From JARBAU01 sp040414675 (lineage in GTDB: Archaea > Thermoproteota > Nitrososphaeria > Nitrososphaerales > Nitrososphaeraceae): 12,219 nucleotides of DNA. Shown one piece after another: positions 7,251 to 12,219 of this stretch; the stretch's first letter is position 1; every line of letters starts with the position of its first letter. Both the position numbers and the translations under genes were made by a program. Under the pieces are notes generated by a model. It was not told where the DNA came from and ran no database searches. It saw only the letters and a list, made by a program, of their open reading frames with translations. The stretch lies in NCBI GenBank assembly GCA_040414675.1, contig JBEDUN010000104.1, positions 1-12,219 on the forward strand. Reading direction: 5' to 3'.

Positions 7251-7634
7251 TTGAATAATAATAAAATAAAGCACATCTTAACTACTTTATCCTTATTTTT
7301 TCTTGCTGGTTTATGTGAAATTGGTGGCGGATATCTAGTGTGGTTATAGCTAAGAGAGGATATGAGCTGGAGTTTAGGAGTTATTGGAGGGTTTGTTCTG
7401 TTTGCATATGGCATAATTCCCACTTTCCAACCATCACATTTCCACCGCGTCTATGCAGCCTATGGTGGAATCCTTATTGTGATGGCACTAGTGTGGGGAT
7501 GGTTGTTTGAAAAGATTGTTCCAGATTTTACTGATATTGTAGGCTCTTCCATTGCAATTATTGGAGTAGTAGTAATATTTTACATGCCTAGAAAAATTGG
7601 TGGTGAAAAATCAATCTGGGTCAATCCGAAGTAA
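7251..7634 (+). pseudogene. YnfA (UPF0060) family membrane protein, first copy, interrupted by TAG
   Basis: From TTG 7251 the frame reads ...LTTLSLFFLAGLCEIGGGYL and VWL, then TAG at 7347-7349. It continues in the same frame LREDMSWSLGVIGGFVLFAY through the family signature HRVYAAYGG and ends at TAA 7632. The family norm at the TAG is Trp (VWLWLR), so TGG to TAG, one G-to-A change, explains it. Read through, the product has 127 codons and four membrane helices, the full YnfA length. From the ATG at 7362 alone it would be 90 residues and lack the first helix with the conserved CEIGGGY. YnfA proteins are small integral membrane proteins related to the SMR/DMT transporters; substrates are mostly unknown. 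The gene directly precedes a second copy. Confidence 0.75.
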
Positions 7635-7990
7635 TATTAATTACAGTTTCTCTGCTGCTTTTCTTTGCTGCTGCGATTGCAGAAATAGGTGGAGGCTATC
7701 TTATTTGGTCTTGGATAAGAAAAAGGAAGACTGTGTTTCTTGGTTTAGTTGGTGGAGTGATCCTGTTTATTTATGGTATTCTTCCAATGCTGCAACCATC
7801 GAACTTTGGCAGAGTCTATGCAGCTTACGGTGGAATCTTCGTAGTATTTTCTGTTGTCTGGGGAGTTTTGATAGACAAAAAGAAACCAGATAGGTTTGAA
7901 GCCATTGGGTCGTTAGTTGTGTTATCAGGTGCAGCGATTATTTTTTATGGTCCTCGCTATTTGGCTTATGAACGTGTTAATTTTCATTAA
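7634..7990 (+). CDS. YnfA (UPF0060) family membrane protein, second copy, without a canonical start codon
   Basis: The homologous frame runs LITVSLLLFFAAAIAEIGGG, YLIWSWIRKRKTVFLGLVGG, then GRVYAAYGGIFVVFSVVWGV and a fourth helix (FEAIGSLVVLSGAAIIFYG), ending at TAA 7988. It covers all four helices and the signatures AEIGGGY and RVYAAYGG. No ATG, GTG or TTG occurs between the upstream TGA at 7604 and GTG 7733, which would omit the first helix. The expected start position holds ATA (7634), overlapping the previous gene's stop as TAATA. TAATG would be a classic coupled start, so ATG to ATA, again G to A, fits. From 7634 the product is 118 residues. The two copies are clearly divergent, not a recent duplication. 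Adjacent pairs of SMR-type genes can encode heterodimers; whether YnfA does so is not known to me. Confidence 0.7.
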   Translation: MLITVSLLLFFAAAIAEIGGGYLIWSWIRKRKTVFLGLVGGVILFIYGILPMLQPSNFGRVYAAYGGIFVVFSVVWGVLIDKKKPDRFEAIGSLVVLSGAAIIFYGPRYLAYERVNFH

Positions 7991-8149
7991 TGATCATAAA
8001 AGATCCATTAGATAGCTAAATTTGCTTATATATACTCAAAGTTTAACTTGATTCAAAAACAGGAGTAAGAAAATATGTATTCGAGGTGAGGAAAAGGAGA
8101 TGAGCGGCAAAAGAAGAACAAGAAAAACAGATTCTCATCAGAATATACC

Positions 8150-8518
8150 ATGCTTTCAATCCTCGAATATCTTTATACAAATACACAGAAGATTCCAGTA
8201 AGTAAATATAATATCATGACAAATACTCCTGGCATTAGGAGACAGCGACCAGACAGAGTGAACCTCATGATAGATTCGCTTGAGAAGAATGGATACATAG
8301 CATCAATAAATATCTCTTCTAATCTCACATTCTATAATATAACTCAGAATGGCATTGGTACTTATGAGAAATGGATCAAGGATTTCCTAGAGTTTGCAAG
8401 AAACTCAAATATCGTTACTGCTATAGACACACACCATAGAACAATCGATAATGAATCTCTAAAAAAGAACAACAATAACAGCAGTAGTAATAACGTTATT
8501 ATGATGACAATATTGTAA
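8150..8518 (+). CDS. winged-helix transcriptional regulator, N-terminus in another frame
   Basis: This frame of 122 residues holds a winged-helix DNA-binding domain. It starts MLSILEYLYTNTQKIPVSKY, has a recognition region around RRQRPDRVNLMIDSLEKNGY and a wing with SSNLTFYNITQNG, then an amphipathic helix (YEKWIKDFLEFARN) and an Asn/Ser-rich tail. Such compact regulators are frequent in Nitrososphaeria. No ribosome binding site precedes the ATG at 8150. Instead, GAGGTGA (8083-8089) stands 10 bases before an ATG at 8100 that opens MSGKRRTRK, a typical basic N-terminus, in a different frame. One extra A in the run of five A at 8123-8127 would fuse them as MSGKRRTRKNRFSSEYTMLS. The gene therefore seems to have lost one base, or the read has an error. 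Target genes are unknown; the tandem YnfA genes lie upstream on the same strand. Confidence 0.65.
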   Translation: MLSILEYLYTNTQKIPVSKYNIMTNTPGIRRQRPDRVNLMIDSLEKNGYIASINISSNLTFYNITQNGIGTYEKWIKDFLEFARNSNIVTAIDTHHRTIDNESLKKNNNNSSSNNVIMMTIL

Positions 8519-8532
8519 ATAATTAGAATAAC

Positions 8533-9417
8533 CTAAATGATTGATGCTTGTTGTGCTGGTGGAGGTGCAGAAGAAGGTGATGGCTTAATTATGAGAATAA
8601 GATAAGATATTCCTCTCTTTCTATGAAATGAAATTTTACTTGCATACTCTCGGGCATCATCTGTTATAGTATCTCCTATTACCAGTCCTATGCCAATTGA
8701 ATGATTTGTAATCAAATTATATTTTACGAGTGAGCTTGCAAATGACTCTACTACTGTTCTATTTATATCGCCATCAACAATTTTGGCTACAATGACTCCA
8801 TATTCATTTAGAAATCTCTTAAGATCGTTACTTGCACTACTTCCATCATTTAATACGTGAGCTGAATCTAATAATACATCAAATATCAAGTCATTTTTAT
8901 CGTGTATAGATACATTAAAAAATTCTCTCAAGCTTGTTTTATTTGAATCAATATATTCCTGCAATGGTTGGCCAATCTCCTGAATTGATTTTGACAAGCC
9001 AAGTATAGTTTCCTCTTTAGTCCTTGTTGTCATGGCAATATTCAAAGCAGTCATTATCGTATTTCGTTCAAACATATCCGTCCATCTGTCAAGTACGCTT
9101 CTTGACCTTAGTAAAAGTAGAACTAATGGAGCCAAAACTACAATCAAGACCAACAACAGAATAACATCAACTATTTTGTCTATTTGCTCACTTGAATTAG
9201 AAAAATATTCTAAGGCTCCAAATATATTTAATACTGAAAGTACTACAAGAGCCGCAATCAATCCTATAACAATGTAAAGATTCTTTTGAGCTAAATGAAT
9301 TAGTCTGGTGGATTCATAGCCAAATCTAGTAGTCAGGATCGTAGATGATGACAAGTCATAGTCGCTAGATTTATCTGTCTTTCTCATAATATGAAATATG
9401 TGAAGAACATATGGCAT
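8533..9417 (-). CDS. membrane protein with two helices and a C-terminal soluble domain, unknown function
   Basis: A 294-residue protein. The N-terminal 45 residues are polar. Two membrane helices follow (about 47-69, LYIVIGLIAALVVLSVLNIF; and 84-103, DVILLLVLIVVLAPLVLLLL), then a helical linker and a soluble domain (about 170-278), ending in a Pro/Ser/Ala-rich tail. The soluble part, with YGVIVAKI (206-213), VVESFASSLVKYN (222-234) and GIGLVIGDTITDDAREYA (242-259), resembles the second half of Mrr-type restriction-endonuclease-like folds. There a helix with conserved hydrophobics and a GIlVt..f...A motif follow the catalytic strand, but the usual E/Q-x-K is A-K here. The similarity is by eye and weak. 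The start is ATG 9417 with a TATA-like TTATATG about 24 bases upstream; ATG at residue 11 is the alternative. It is divergent from the DsbA-like gene. Confidence 0.72.
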   Translation of the reverse strand: MPYVLHIFHIMRKTDKSSDYDLSSSTILTTRFGYESTRLIHLAQKNLYIVIGLIAALVVLSVLNIFGALEYFSNSSEQIDKIVDVILLLVLIVVLAPLVLLLLRSRSVLDRWTDMFERNTIMTALNIAMTTRTKEETILGLSKSIQEIGQPLQEYIDSNKTSLREFFNVSIHDKNDLIFDVLLDSAHVLNDGSSASNDLKRFLNEYGVIVAKIVDGDINRTVVESFASSLVKYNLITNHSIGIGLVIGDTITDDAREYASKISFHRKRGISYLILIIKPSPSSAPPPAQQASII

Positions 9418-9439
9418 TTTTTGATATATAAAGTGGCAT

Positions 9440-9473
9440 ATAACTCAGTTACAACTGGTTATAACTGAGTTAT
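9440..9473. promoter_or_regulatory. 12-base inverted repeat in the divergent promoter region, with a third related site in the middle
   Basis: ATAACTCAGTTA (9440-9451) and TAACTGAGTTAT (9462-9473) are perfect reverse complements separated by 10 bases. The spacer holds a third related palindrome, AACTGGTT (9453-9460). So three AACT-n-AGTT-like sites follow each other about one helical turn apart. The left arm overlaps the presumed TATA box of the minus-strand membrane gene. TTATAAT at 9484-9490, about 26-30 bases before the DsbA-like ATG, lies just outside the right arm. A regulator bound here could control both genes. An RNA hairpin is less likely because the repeat lies upstream of both presumed transcript starts. 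Confidence 0.6.
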
Positions 9474-9483
9474 TATAGTGTTA

Positions 9484-9490
9484 TTATAAT
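9484..9490 (+). promoter_or_regulatory. TATA box of the DsbA-like gene
   Basis: TTATAAT ends 26 bases before the ATG at 9516. This is the spacing expected when the transcript begins at or next to the start codon. No Shine-Dalgarno sequence precedes the ATG. Confidence 0.45.
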
Positions 9491-9515
9491 TCTATCCATC
9501 CATTACTATCTGTAT

Positions 9516-10328
9516 ATGAAAAATAAAATAGCATTTTTGAATGTCTCACTGACGATAATCTTGCTATCTTTAGTTGCCCATGTACAGTCATCATCTTCTC
9601 ATCCTCTTGACAAAATAATTCCTGTAGCAAAGGCCGCAGAAACTGCTGAAGAAAGAGCACATGAGGGGGCCGATAATAGCAATGTCCAAAACAGTTTTTC
9701 TCCTATTACTCCAGAAGAAAGCAAGCAAATTATTAAACAACCAGAAAAAGAGATTACAATCAATTTACTACCACAAAGCTTAATTCAATCAGGCTCTCCG
9801 TTGCAAGGAAATCCAGCAGCACCAATTACGATAGTTGAGTTTGGCGACTTTCAATGTAAATTTTGTGACAGGTTTGCTAAAGAAACTGAACCACAAATCA
9901 ATGCAACTTATATTCAGACAGGTAAAGCAAATATGATTTTCAAAAATTTTGTTACCCATGGTCCAGATTCACTAACTGCTGCCATTGCAGCCCAGTGTGC
10001 TAATGACCAAGGTAAATATTGGAATTCTTATTCTACTCTTTATAAAAATCAAGGAGATGAAAATTCTGGCTGGGCAAGTGCAAACAATATGAAAAGGTTT
10101 GCTTCACAAATCTCTGGTTTAAATACTCAAAAATTTAATTCATGTCTTGATAGCGGTAAATACAAATCATTTGTAGATAAGGATTATGCTCTTGCGATAT
10201 CTTCAGGGTTCCAGGGGACACCTAGTTTCGTAATAGAAAAGAAAGACGGTTCAAGTAAAGAAACGTTACTGGGAGCATACCCATTCCCTTCATTTCAAGT
10301 AGCAATTGATAAGAAATTAAATGAATAA
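9516..10328 (+). CDS. exported DsbA-like thiol-disulfide oxidoreductase
   Basis: A 270-residue protein with a signal peptide or N-terminal anchor (hydrophobic core AFLNVSLTIILLSLVAHV, 6-23) and a polar linker to about residue 90. A thioredoxin-fold DsbA domain follows, opening with GSPLQGNPAAPITIVEFGDF. The active site is Cys114-Lys-Phe-Cys117 within FQCKFCDRF. The helical insertion spans about 145-225 and includes two more Cys (CANDQGKYW and FNSCLDSGKY), which may form a structural disulfide. The cis-Pro is Pro236 (GTPSFVI). This matches the BdbD/Thioredoxin_4 type, which makes, isomerises or reduces disulfides in exported proteins outside the membrane. The length fits an anchored archaeal DsbA. 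A membrane-protein gene with a CxxC-type motif follows after 27 bases on the same strand, probably co-transcribed, and may exchange electrons with it (inference). Confidence 0.92.
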   Translation: MKNKIAFLNVSLTIILLSLVAHVQSSSSHPLDKIIPVAKAAETAEERAHEGADNSNVQNSFSPITPEESKQIIKQPEKEITINLLPQSLIQSGSPLQGNPAAPITIVEFGDFQCKFCDRFAKETEPQINATYIQTGKANMIFKNFVTHGPDSLTAAIAAQCANDQGKYWNSYSTLYKNQGDENSGWASANNMKRFASQISGLNTQKFNSCLDSGKYKSFVDKDYALAISSGFQGTPSFVIEKKDGSSKETLLGAYPFPSFQVAIDKKLNE

Positions 10329-10355
10329 TAATTAATGCATAAATGAACAAGTGAA

Positions 10356-10931
10356 TTGAAAAGAAATAACAAAATAACATCTTCATTTCCGAATTTATCG
10401 GTCTCGCGACTTTACCATATTATTTTAGCTTCAATAAAGACTGTCTTTTCAAATTGGTATTATGTTGCCATCGCAGCAGTAATATCCATAATATTCTGGA
10501 TTATATTCAGCGTTTTTGACCAGCTACTCTTTTTTACTCCCATCTTTGTATTTTACCTACCAGATGACGCGGCGATAGGATTTATTCTCTCCAGTATAAC
10601 TGCAATCCTTTTGGGCATAGTTGTAAGTATGAATGTATATGTGTTAAGACATTCAAGAGATTTAAAGATAAATACTAAATCATTTTTTTCAGGCTCGGCT
10701 CTAAGTGTGCTCTCAAGCACATGTGCGAGTTGTTCCTCAATGGGTTTTCTTCTTGTTTCTACCCTAGGAGGAATAGGAGTAACTGCATCAACCTTTCTAT
10801 CTAATTATCCGACATCTTTACGAATTGTTTCTATAGTCCTTTTGGTATGGGCCCTGTATCCTATAAGCAGTAAGTTGAATAAGAGTTGCAAATTAGAGTA
10901 TGAGGCTAATAAGGAGAACAAGGACAAGTAA
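10356..10931 (+). CDS. polytopic membrane protein with a Cys-Ala-Ser-Cys motif, possible DsbA partner
   Basis: A 191-residue protein with about five hydrophobic segments (roughly 35-57, 58-68, 73-95, 112-147 as a re-entrant or hairpin segment, 154-172) and a Lys/Glu-rich cytoplasmic tail. The segment at 110-145 reads FFSGSALSVLSSTCASCSSM and GFLLVSTLGGIGVT. Cys123 and Cys126 sit in a small-residue, Gly/Ser-rich membrane stretch, a setting seen in membrane electron carriers and metal sites. It is not DsbB or VKOR by any signature I know, nor clearly CcdA. The start is TTG 10356 (stop TGA at 10344 in frame upstream); no good ribosome binding site is seen. Placement 27 bases after the DsbA-like gene suggests one operon. 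A redox link is inference; a copper or other metal role is an alternative. Confidence 0.75.
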   Translation: MKRNNKITSSFPNLSVSRLYHIILASIKTVFSNWYYVAIAAVISIIFWIIFSVFDQLLFFTPIFVFYLPDDAAIGFILSSITAILLGIVVSMNVYVLRHSRDLKINTKSFFSGSALSVLSSTCASCSSMGFLLVSTLGGIGVTASTFLSNYPTSLRIVSIVLLVWALYPISSKLNKSCKLEYEANKENKDK

Positions 10932-10941
10932 ACTTTTTGAC

Positions 10942-10956
10942 CCTCAAAATATGAGG
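10942..10956 (+). terminator. weak hairpin after the DsbA-like operon
   Basis: CCTCA (10942-10946) and TGAGG (10952-10956) form a 5-base-pair stem with a 5-base loop, 11 bases after the stop codon and just behind a T5 run. It is short and could be chance. Archaeal termination relies mainly on T-runs, so the T5 at 10934-10938 may matter more. Confidence 0.25.
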
Positions 10957-11113
10957 AAAGAGTGTGGGTATGTTCAGAATCCTTATGTGCGCCGATGATT
11001 GTGTTGTTATTGAGTTCTGTCACGTCTTTCATATAAGTCAGTATTCTCAAGTAACTTAGTTGTAATTAAATTAAATTATTTCTGTTATGAAAATAAAGAG
11101 GGGGTAAGATGCC

Positions 11114-11578
11114 TTATTTCTTCTTTTCACAGTATTTTCCTAGTCGGTCTATGAAATAGGACCATCCTTCATCATGCTGCTTGAACAATTTACCTGATTC
11201 AAATCCTGTATGCAATAGGTTTACTCTAGTTCTACCATTCTCGATTTCTTCTAGTTCCCATGTTACAACTGTTCTTGGAAAGTCAGGGGTATCATGCTTT
11301 TCCCACGTATACGATATTTTCGTGTTTGGAATAAAATCAATAATGATTCCTTCTGCCCTAGAACAATCTTCGTGTTCGTCCTCTTTGCCTTTATTAAAAC
11401 TGAATTTCATTTTTCCACCTACCTTAGCTTCCAAAATAGCTTGGTCTGGAAACCAGTTTGTTAGCTCCTTTGGATCAGTAATAGCTTTGAAAACAACTTC
11501 TGGTGAAGCATCAATTACTATATGTTTCTTTATTTCTATTTTCTGTGCTTGTTGTTGCTTCTCTTTTGATGATGACAT
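11114..11578 (-). CDS. SRPBCC / AHSA1-like protein
   Basis: A 154-residue soluble protein of the START/Bet v1-like (SRPBCC) superfamily, AHSA1 (Activator of Hsp90 ATPase homolog 1-like) type. After a Gln/Lys-rich start comes IEIKKHIVIDASPEVVFKAI, then DPKELTNWF (37-45), which opens the ligand cavity. Next are GGKMKFSF (54-61), a central TWEKHDTPDFPRTVVTWELE, and the C-terminal helix DEGWSYFIDRLGKYCE. The family binds hydrophobic ligands; prokaryotic members rarely have known ligands. Such genes very often sit beside an ArsR-type repressor gene, as here: the ArsR gene is divergent, 66 bases away. The ATG at 11578 has no ribosome binding site, but the left half of the shared palindrome (TTTAAATA on the minus strand) lies 26-32 bases upstream and probably serves as its TATA box. 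Confidence 0.9.
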   Translation of the reverse strand: MSSSKEKQQQAQKIEIKKHIVIDASPEVVFKAITDPKELTNWFPDQAILEAKVGGKMKFSFNKGKEDEHEDCSRAEGIIIDFIPNTKISYTWEKHDTPDFPRTVVTWELEEIENGRTRVNLLHTGFESGKLFKQHDEGWSYFIDRLGKYCEKKK

Positions 11579-11602
11579 TACCTATACTATAATAATAACA
11601 AT

Positions 11603-11620
11603 TATTTAAACGTTTAAATA
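11603..11620. promoter_or_regulatory. 18-base perfect palindrome covering both TATA boxes of the SRPBCC/ArsR pair
   Basis: TATTTAAACGTTTAAATA is a perfect palindrome centred at 11611.5, exactly midway between the start codons at 11578 and 11645. Each arm lies about 26-33 bases before one start codon, where the TATA box of a leaderless archaeal gene belongs. It is therefore likely to be both the core promoter of the two genes and the operator of the ArsR-type protein, which would shut both by blocking TATA-binding protein. Confidence 0.75.
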
Positions 11621-11644
11621 TTTATTTAACTATATAATCATATT

Positions 11645-11959
11645 GTGGGTTCACAGTGGAAAGCACTGTCAGATGACAACAGAAGAGGAATTTTGCTACT
11701 GTTAAAGAACAGGGTTATGACTCCTACTCAAATAGCTGAGCACTTTAACTTTACTTTATCAGCTCTATCGTGTCATTTACGCATATTAAAAGAGGCAAAT
11801 TTGATAACTGAAAAGAAGGAAGGAAAGAACAGATTTTATTCAATTGATAGTAAGGGAGCATTAGTGATGATGGAGTTTTTTGAAGACATGTATAACCTCA
11901 AGTTAAATTCACTCAATGAATATGTGGAAAACAAAGAAAGAAAGAAAGGAAAACTATAG
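11645..11959 (+). CDS. ArsR-family winged-helix repressor
   Basis: A 104-residue DNA-binding protein. The helix-turn-helix is canonical: WKALSDDNRRGILLLLKN (5-22), TPTQIAEHF (26-34), recognition helix LSALSCHLRILKEANLI (38-54), wing EKKEGKNRFYSI (56-67), then a dimerisation helix at the C-terminus. The metal-binding ELCVCDL motif of arsenic sensors is absent, so it fits the metal-independent SdpR-like branch that is commonly encoded next to SRPBCC proteins. The start is GTG at 11645, since a stop (TAA 11627) lies in frame upstream with no other start between. It is divergent from the AHSA1-like gene and shares with it the 18-base palindrome, which suggests repression of both genes. The inducing signal is unknown. 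Confidence 0.9.
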   Translation: MGSQWKALSDDNRRGILLLLKNRVMTPTQIAEHFNFTLSALSCHLRILKEANLITEKKEGKNRFYSIDSKGALVMMEFFEDMYNLKLNSLNEYVENKERKKGKL

Positions 11960-11962
11960 TTT
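11951..11962 (+). terminator. 12-base palindrome over the ArsR stop codon
   Basis: AAACTATAGTTT is a perfect palindrome that includes the TAG stop of the ArsR-type gene. With no loop it is a weak hairpin. It may be part of the transcript end or be chance. Confidence 0.2.
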
Positions 11963-12152
11963 GTAGTTAGCTGAATTTATCAGAGAAGATTTGTCCTTAT
12001 CATTTAACAATATAAGCAAATCAGATTAACTGGCAAACGTTTAATGATTTAACATACATCATAAAATACGGTATATCCGAGCATATTCTATTGATACAAT
12101 CAATCATTCAATTAATATATTCAATGAGTAGAATATCGCCTAAGATACGTCC

Positions 12153-12219
12153 ATGAGCAGGCAAGAACAGACAAGTACAAAAATAGCATTGGTAGTAAAT
12201 CCGAATTCTTGCGGCGGGT
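12153..12219 (+). CDS. diacylglycerol kinase family lipid kinase, N-terminus (partial, runs off the right edge)
   Basis: ATG at 12153 opens a frame reading MSRQEQTSTKIALVVNPNSC then GG to the window edge. The strand KIALVVNP followed by NSxGG matches the start of the catalytic domain of DAGK/sphingosine-kinase-type lipid kinases, whose N-terminal hallmark is V-N-P-x-S-G-x-G. Here the first Gly is Cys (NPNSCGG), a mild deviation. In archaea such enzymes are thought to act on lipids or polyols; the substrate cannot be read from 22 residues. A TATA-like TTAATATATT lies at about 12112-12121. A 10-codon frame from ATG 12124 ends in a TGA overlapping this start codon (ATGA), so translation could be coupled, though this may be chance. 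Confidence 0.6.
   Translation, partial: MSRQEQTSTKIALVVNPNSCGG

Noticed and set aside
7347..7349. TAG in the first YnfA copy as a pyrrolysine codon
   Set aside because: Pyrrolysine use is known mainly from methanogens and some bacteria with pyl genes; none is seen, and the family has Trp here, so a plain nonsense change is simpler.
7597..7893. 98-codon plus-strand frame across the second YnfA copy
   Set aside because: It is an alternative frame of the YnfA DNA; the homologous frame is the one ending at 7990.
10805..11050. 81-codon minus-strand frame overlapping the end of the CASC membrane protein gene
   Set aside because: Two thirds lie antisense to a well-supported gene, the composition is unremarkable and no family feature or promoter is seen.
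11181..11609. 142-codon plus-strand frame opposite the SRPBCC gene
   Set aside because: Ser/Phe/Ile-rich antisense shadow of a clear AHSA1-like gene.

Overview
The window looks like an accessory stretch of an archaeal chromosome, most likely an ammonia-oxidising Nitrososphaeria (Thaumarchaeota) of the soil type. This is inference. The grounds are AT-rich DNA, many genes with a TATA-like box about 26-30 bases upstream of the start codon and no leader, TTG and GTG starts, a DUF4242 protein, compact winged-helix regulators, an exported DsbA-like protein, and a SWIM zinc-finger remnant of the kind found in archaeal insertion sequences.

Left part (1-3680): the N-terminus of a membrane-anchored protein leaves the window on the minus strand. 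A long non-coding gap follows, holding at most a 44-residue ORF. Then comes a minus-strand pair: a flavin-dependent monooxygenase and, 24 bases downstream, an epoxide-hydrolase-type alpha/beta hydrolase. This pair is visibly richer in G+C than the rest and reads like bacterial DNA acquired together. The two products could act in sequence, oxidation to an epoxide and then opening to a diol.

Middle part (3680-8520): a patchwork of small and damaged genes. It holds a SWIM-domain fragment broken by a nonsense codon and a frameshift, a small exported collagen-like protein cut short after a 4-base tandem duplication, two small proteins (one DUF4242), a ribbon-helix-helix regulator preceded by three copies of a 14-base palindrome, about 700 bases of apparent gene debris, two adjacent YnfA (UPF0060) membrane protein genes each with an apparent G-to-A lesion (a stop in the first, a lost start in the second), and a winged-helix regulator whose N-terminus lies in another frame.

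Right part (8520-12219): intact genes. A two-helix membrane protein with a soluble C-terminal domain faces an exported DsbA-like oxidoreductase across a promoter region with a 12-base inverted repeat. The DsbA gene is followed by a membrane protein with a Cys-Ala-Ser-Cys motif, a possible redox partner. Next is a divergent SRPBCC (AHSA1-like) / ArsR pair sharing an 18-base perfect palindrome placed over both presumed TATA boxes. The window ends in the first 22 codons of a diacylglycerol-kinase-type lipid kinase. No tRNA, rRNA, CRISPR array or complete insertion sequence was recognised.
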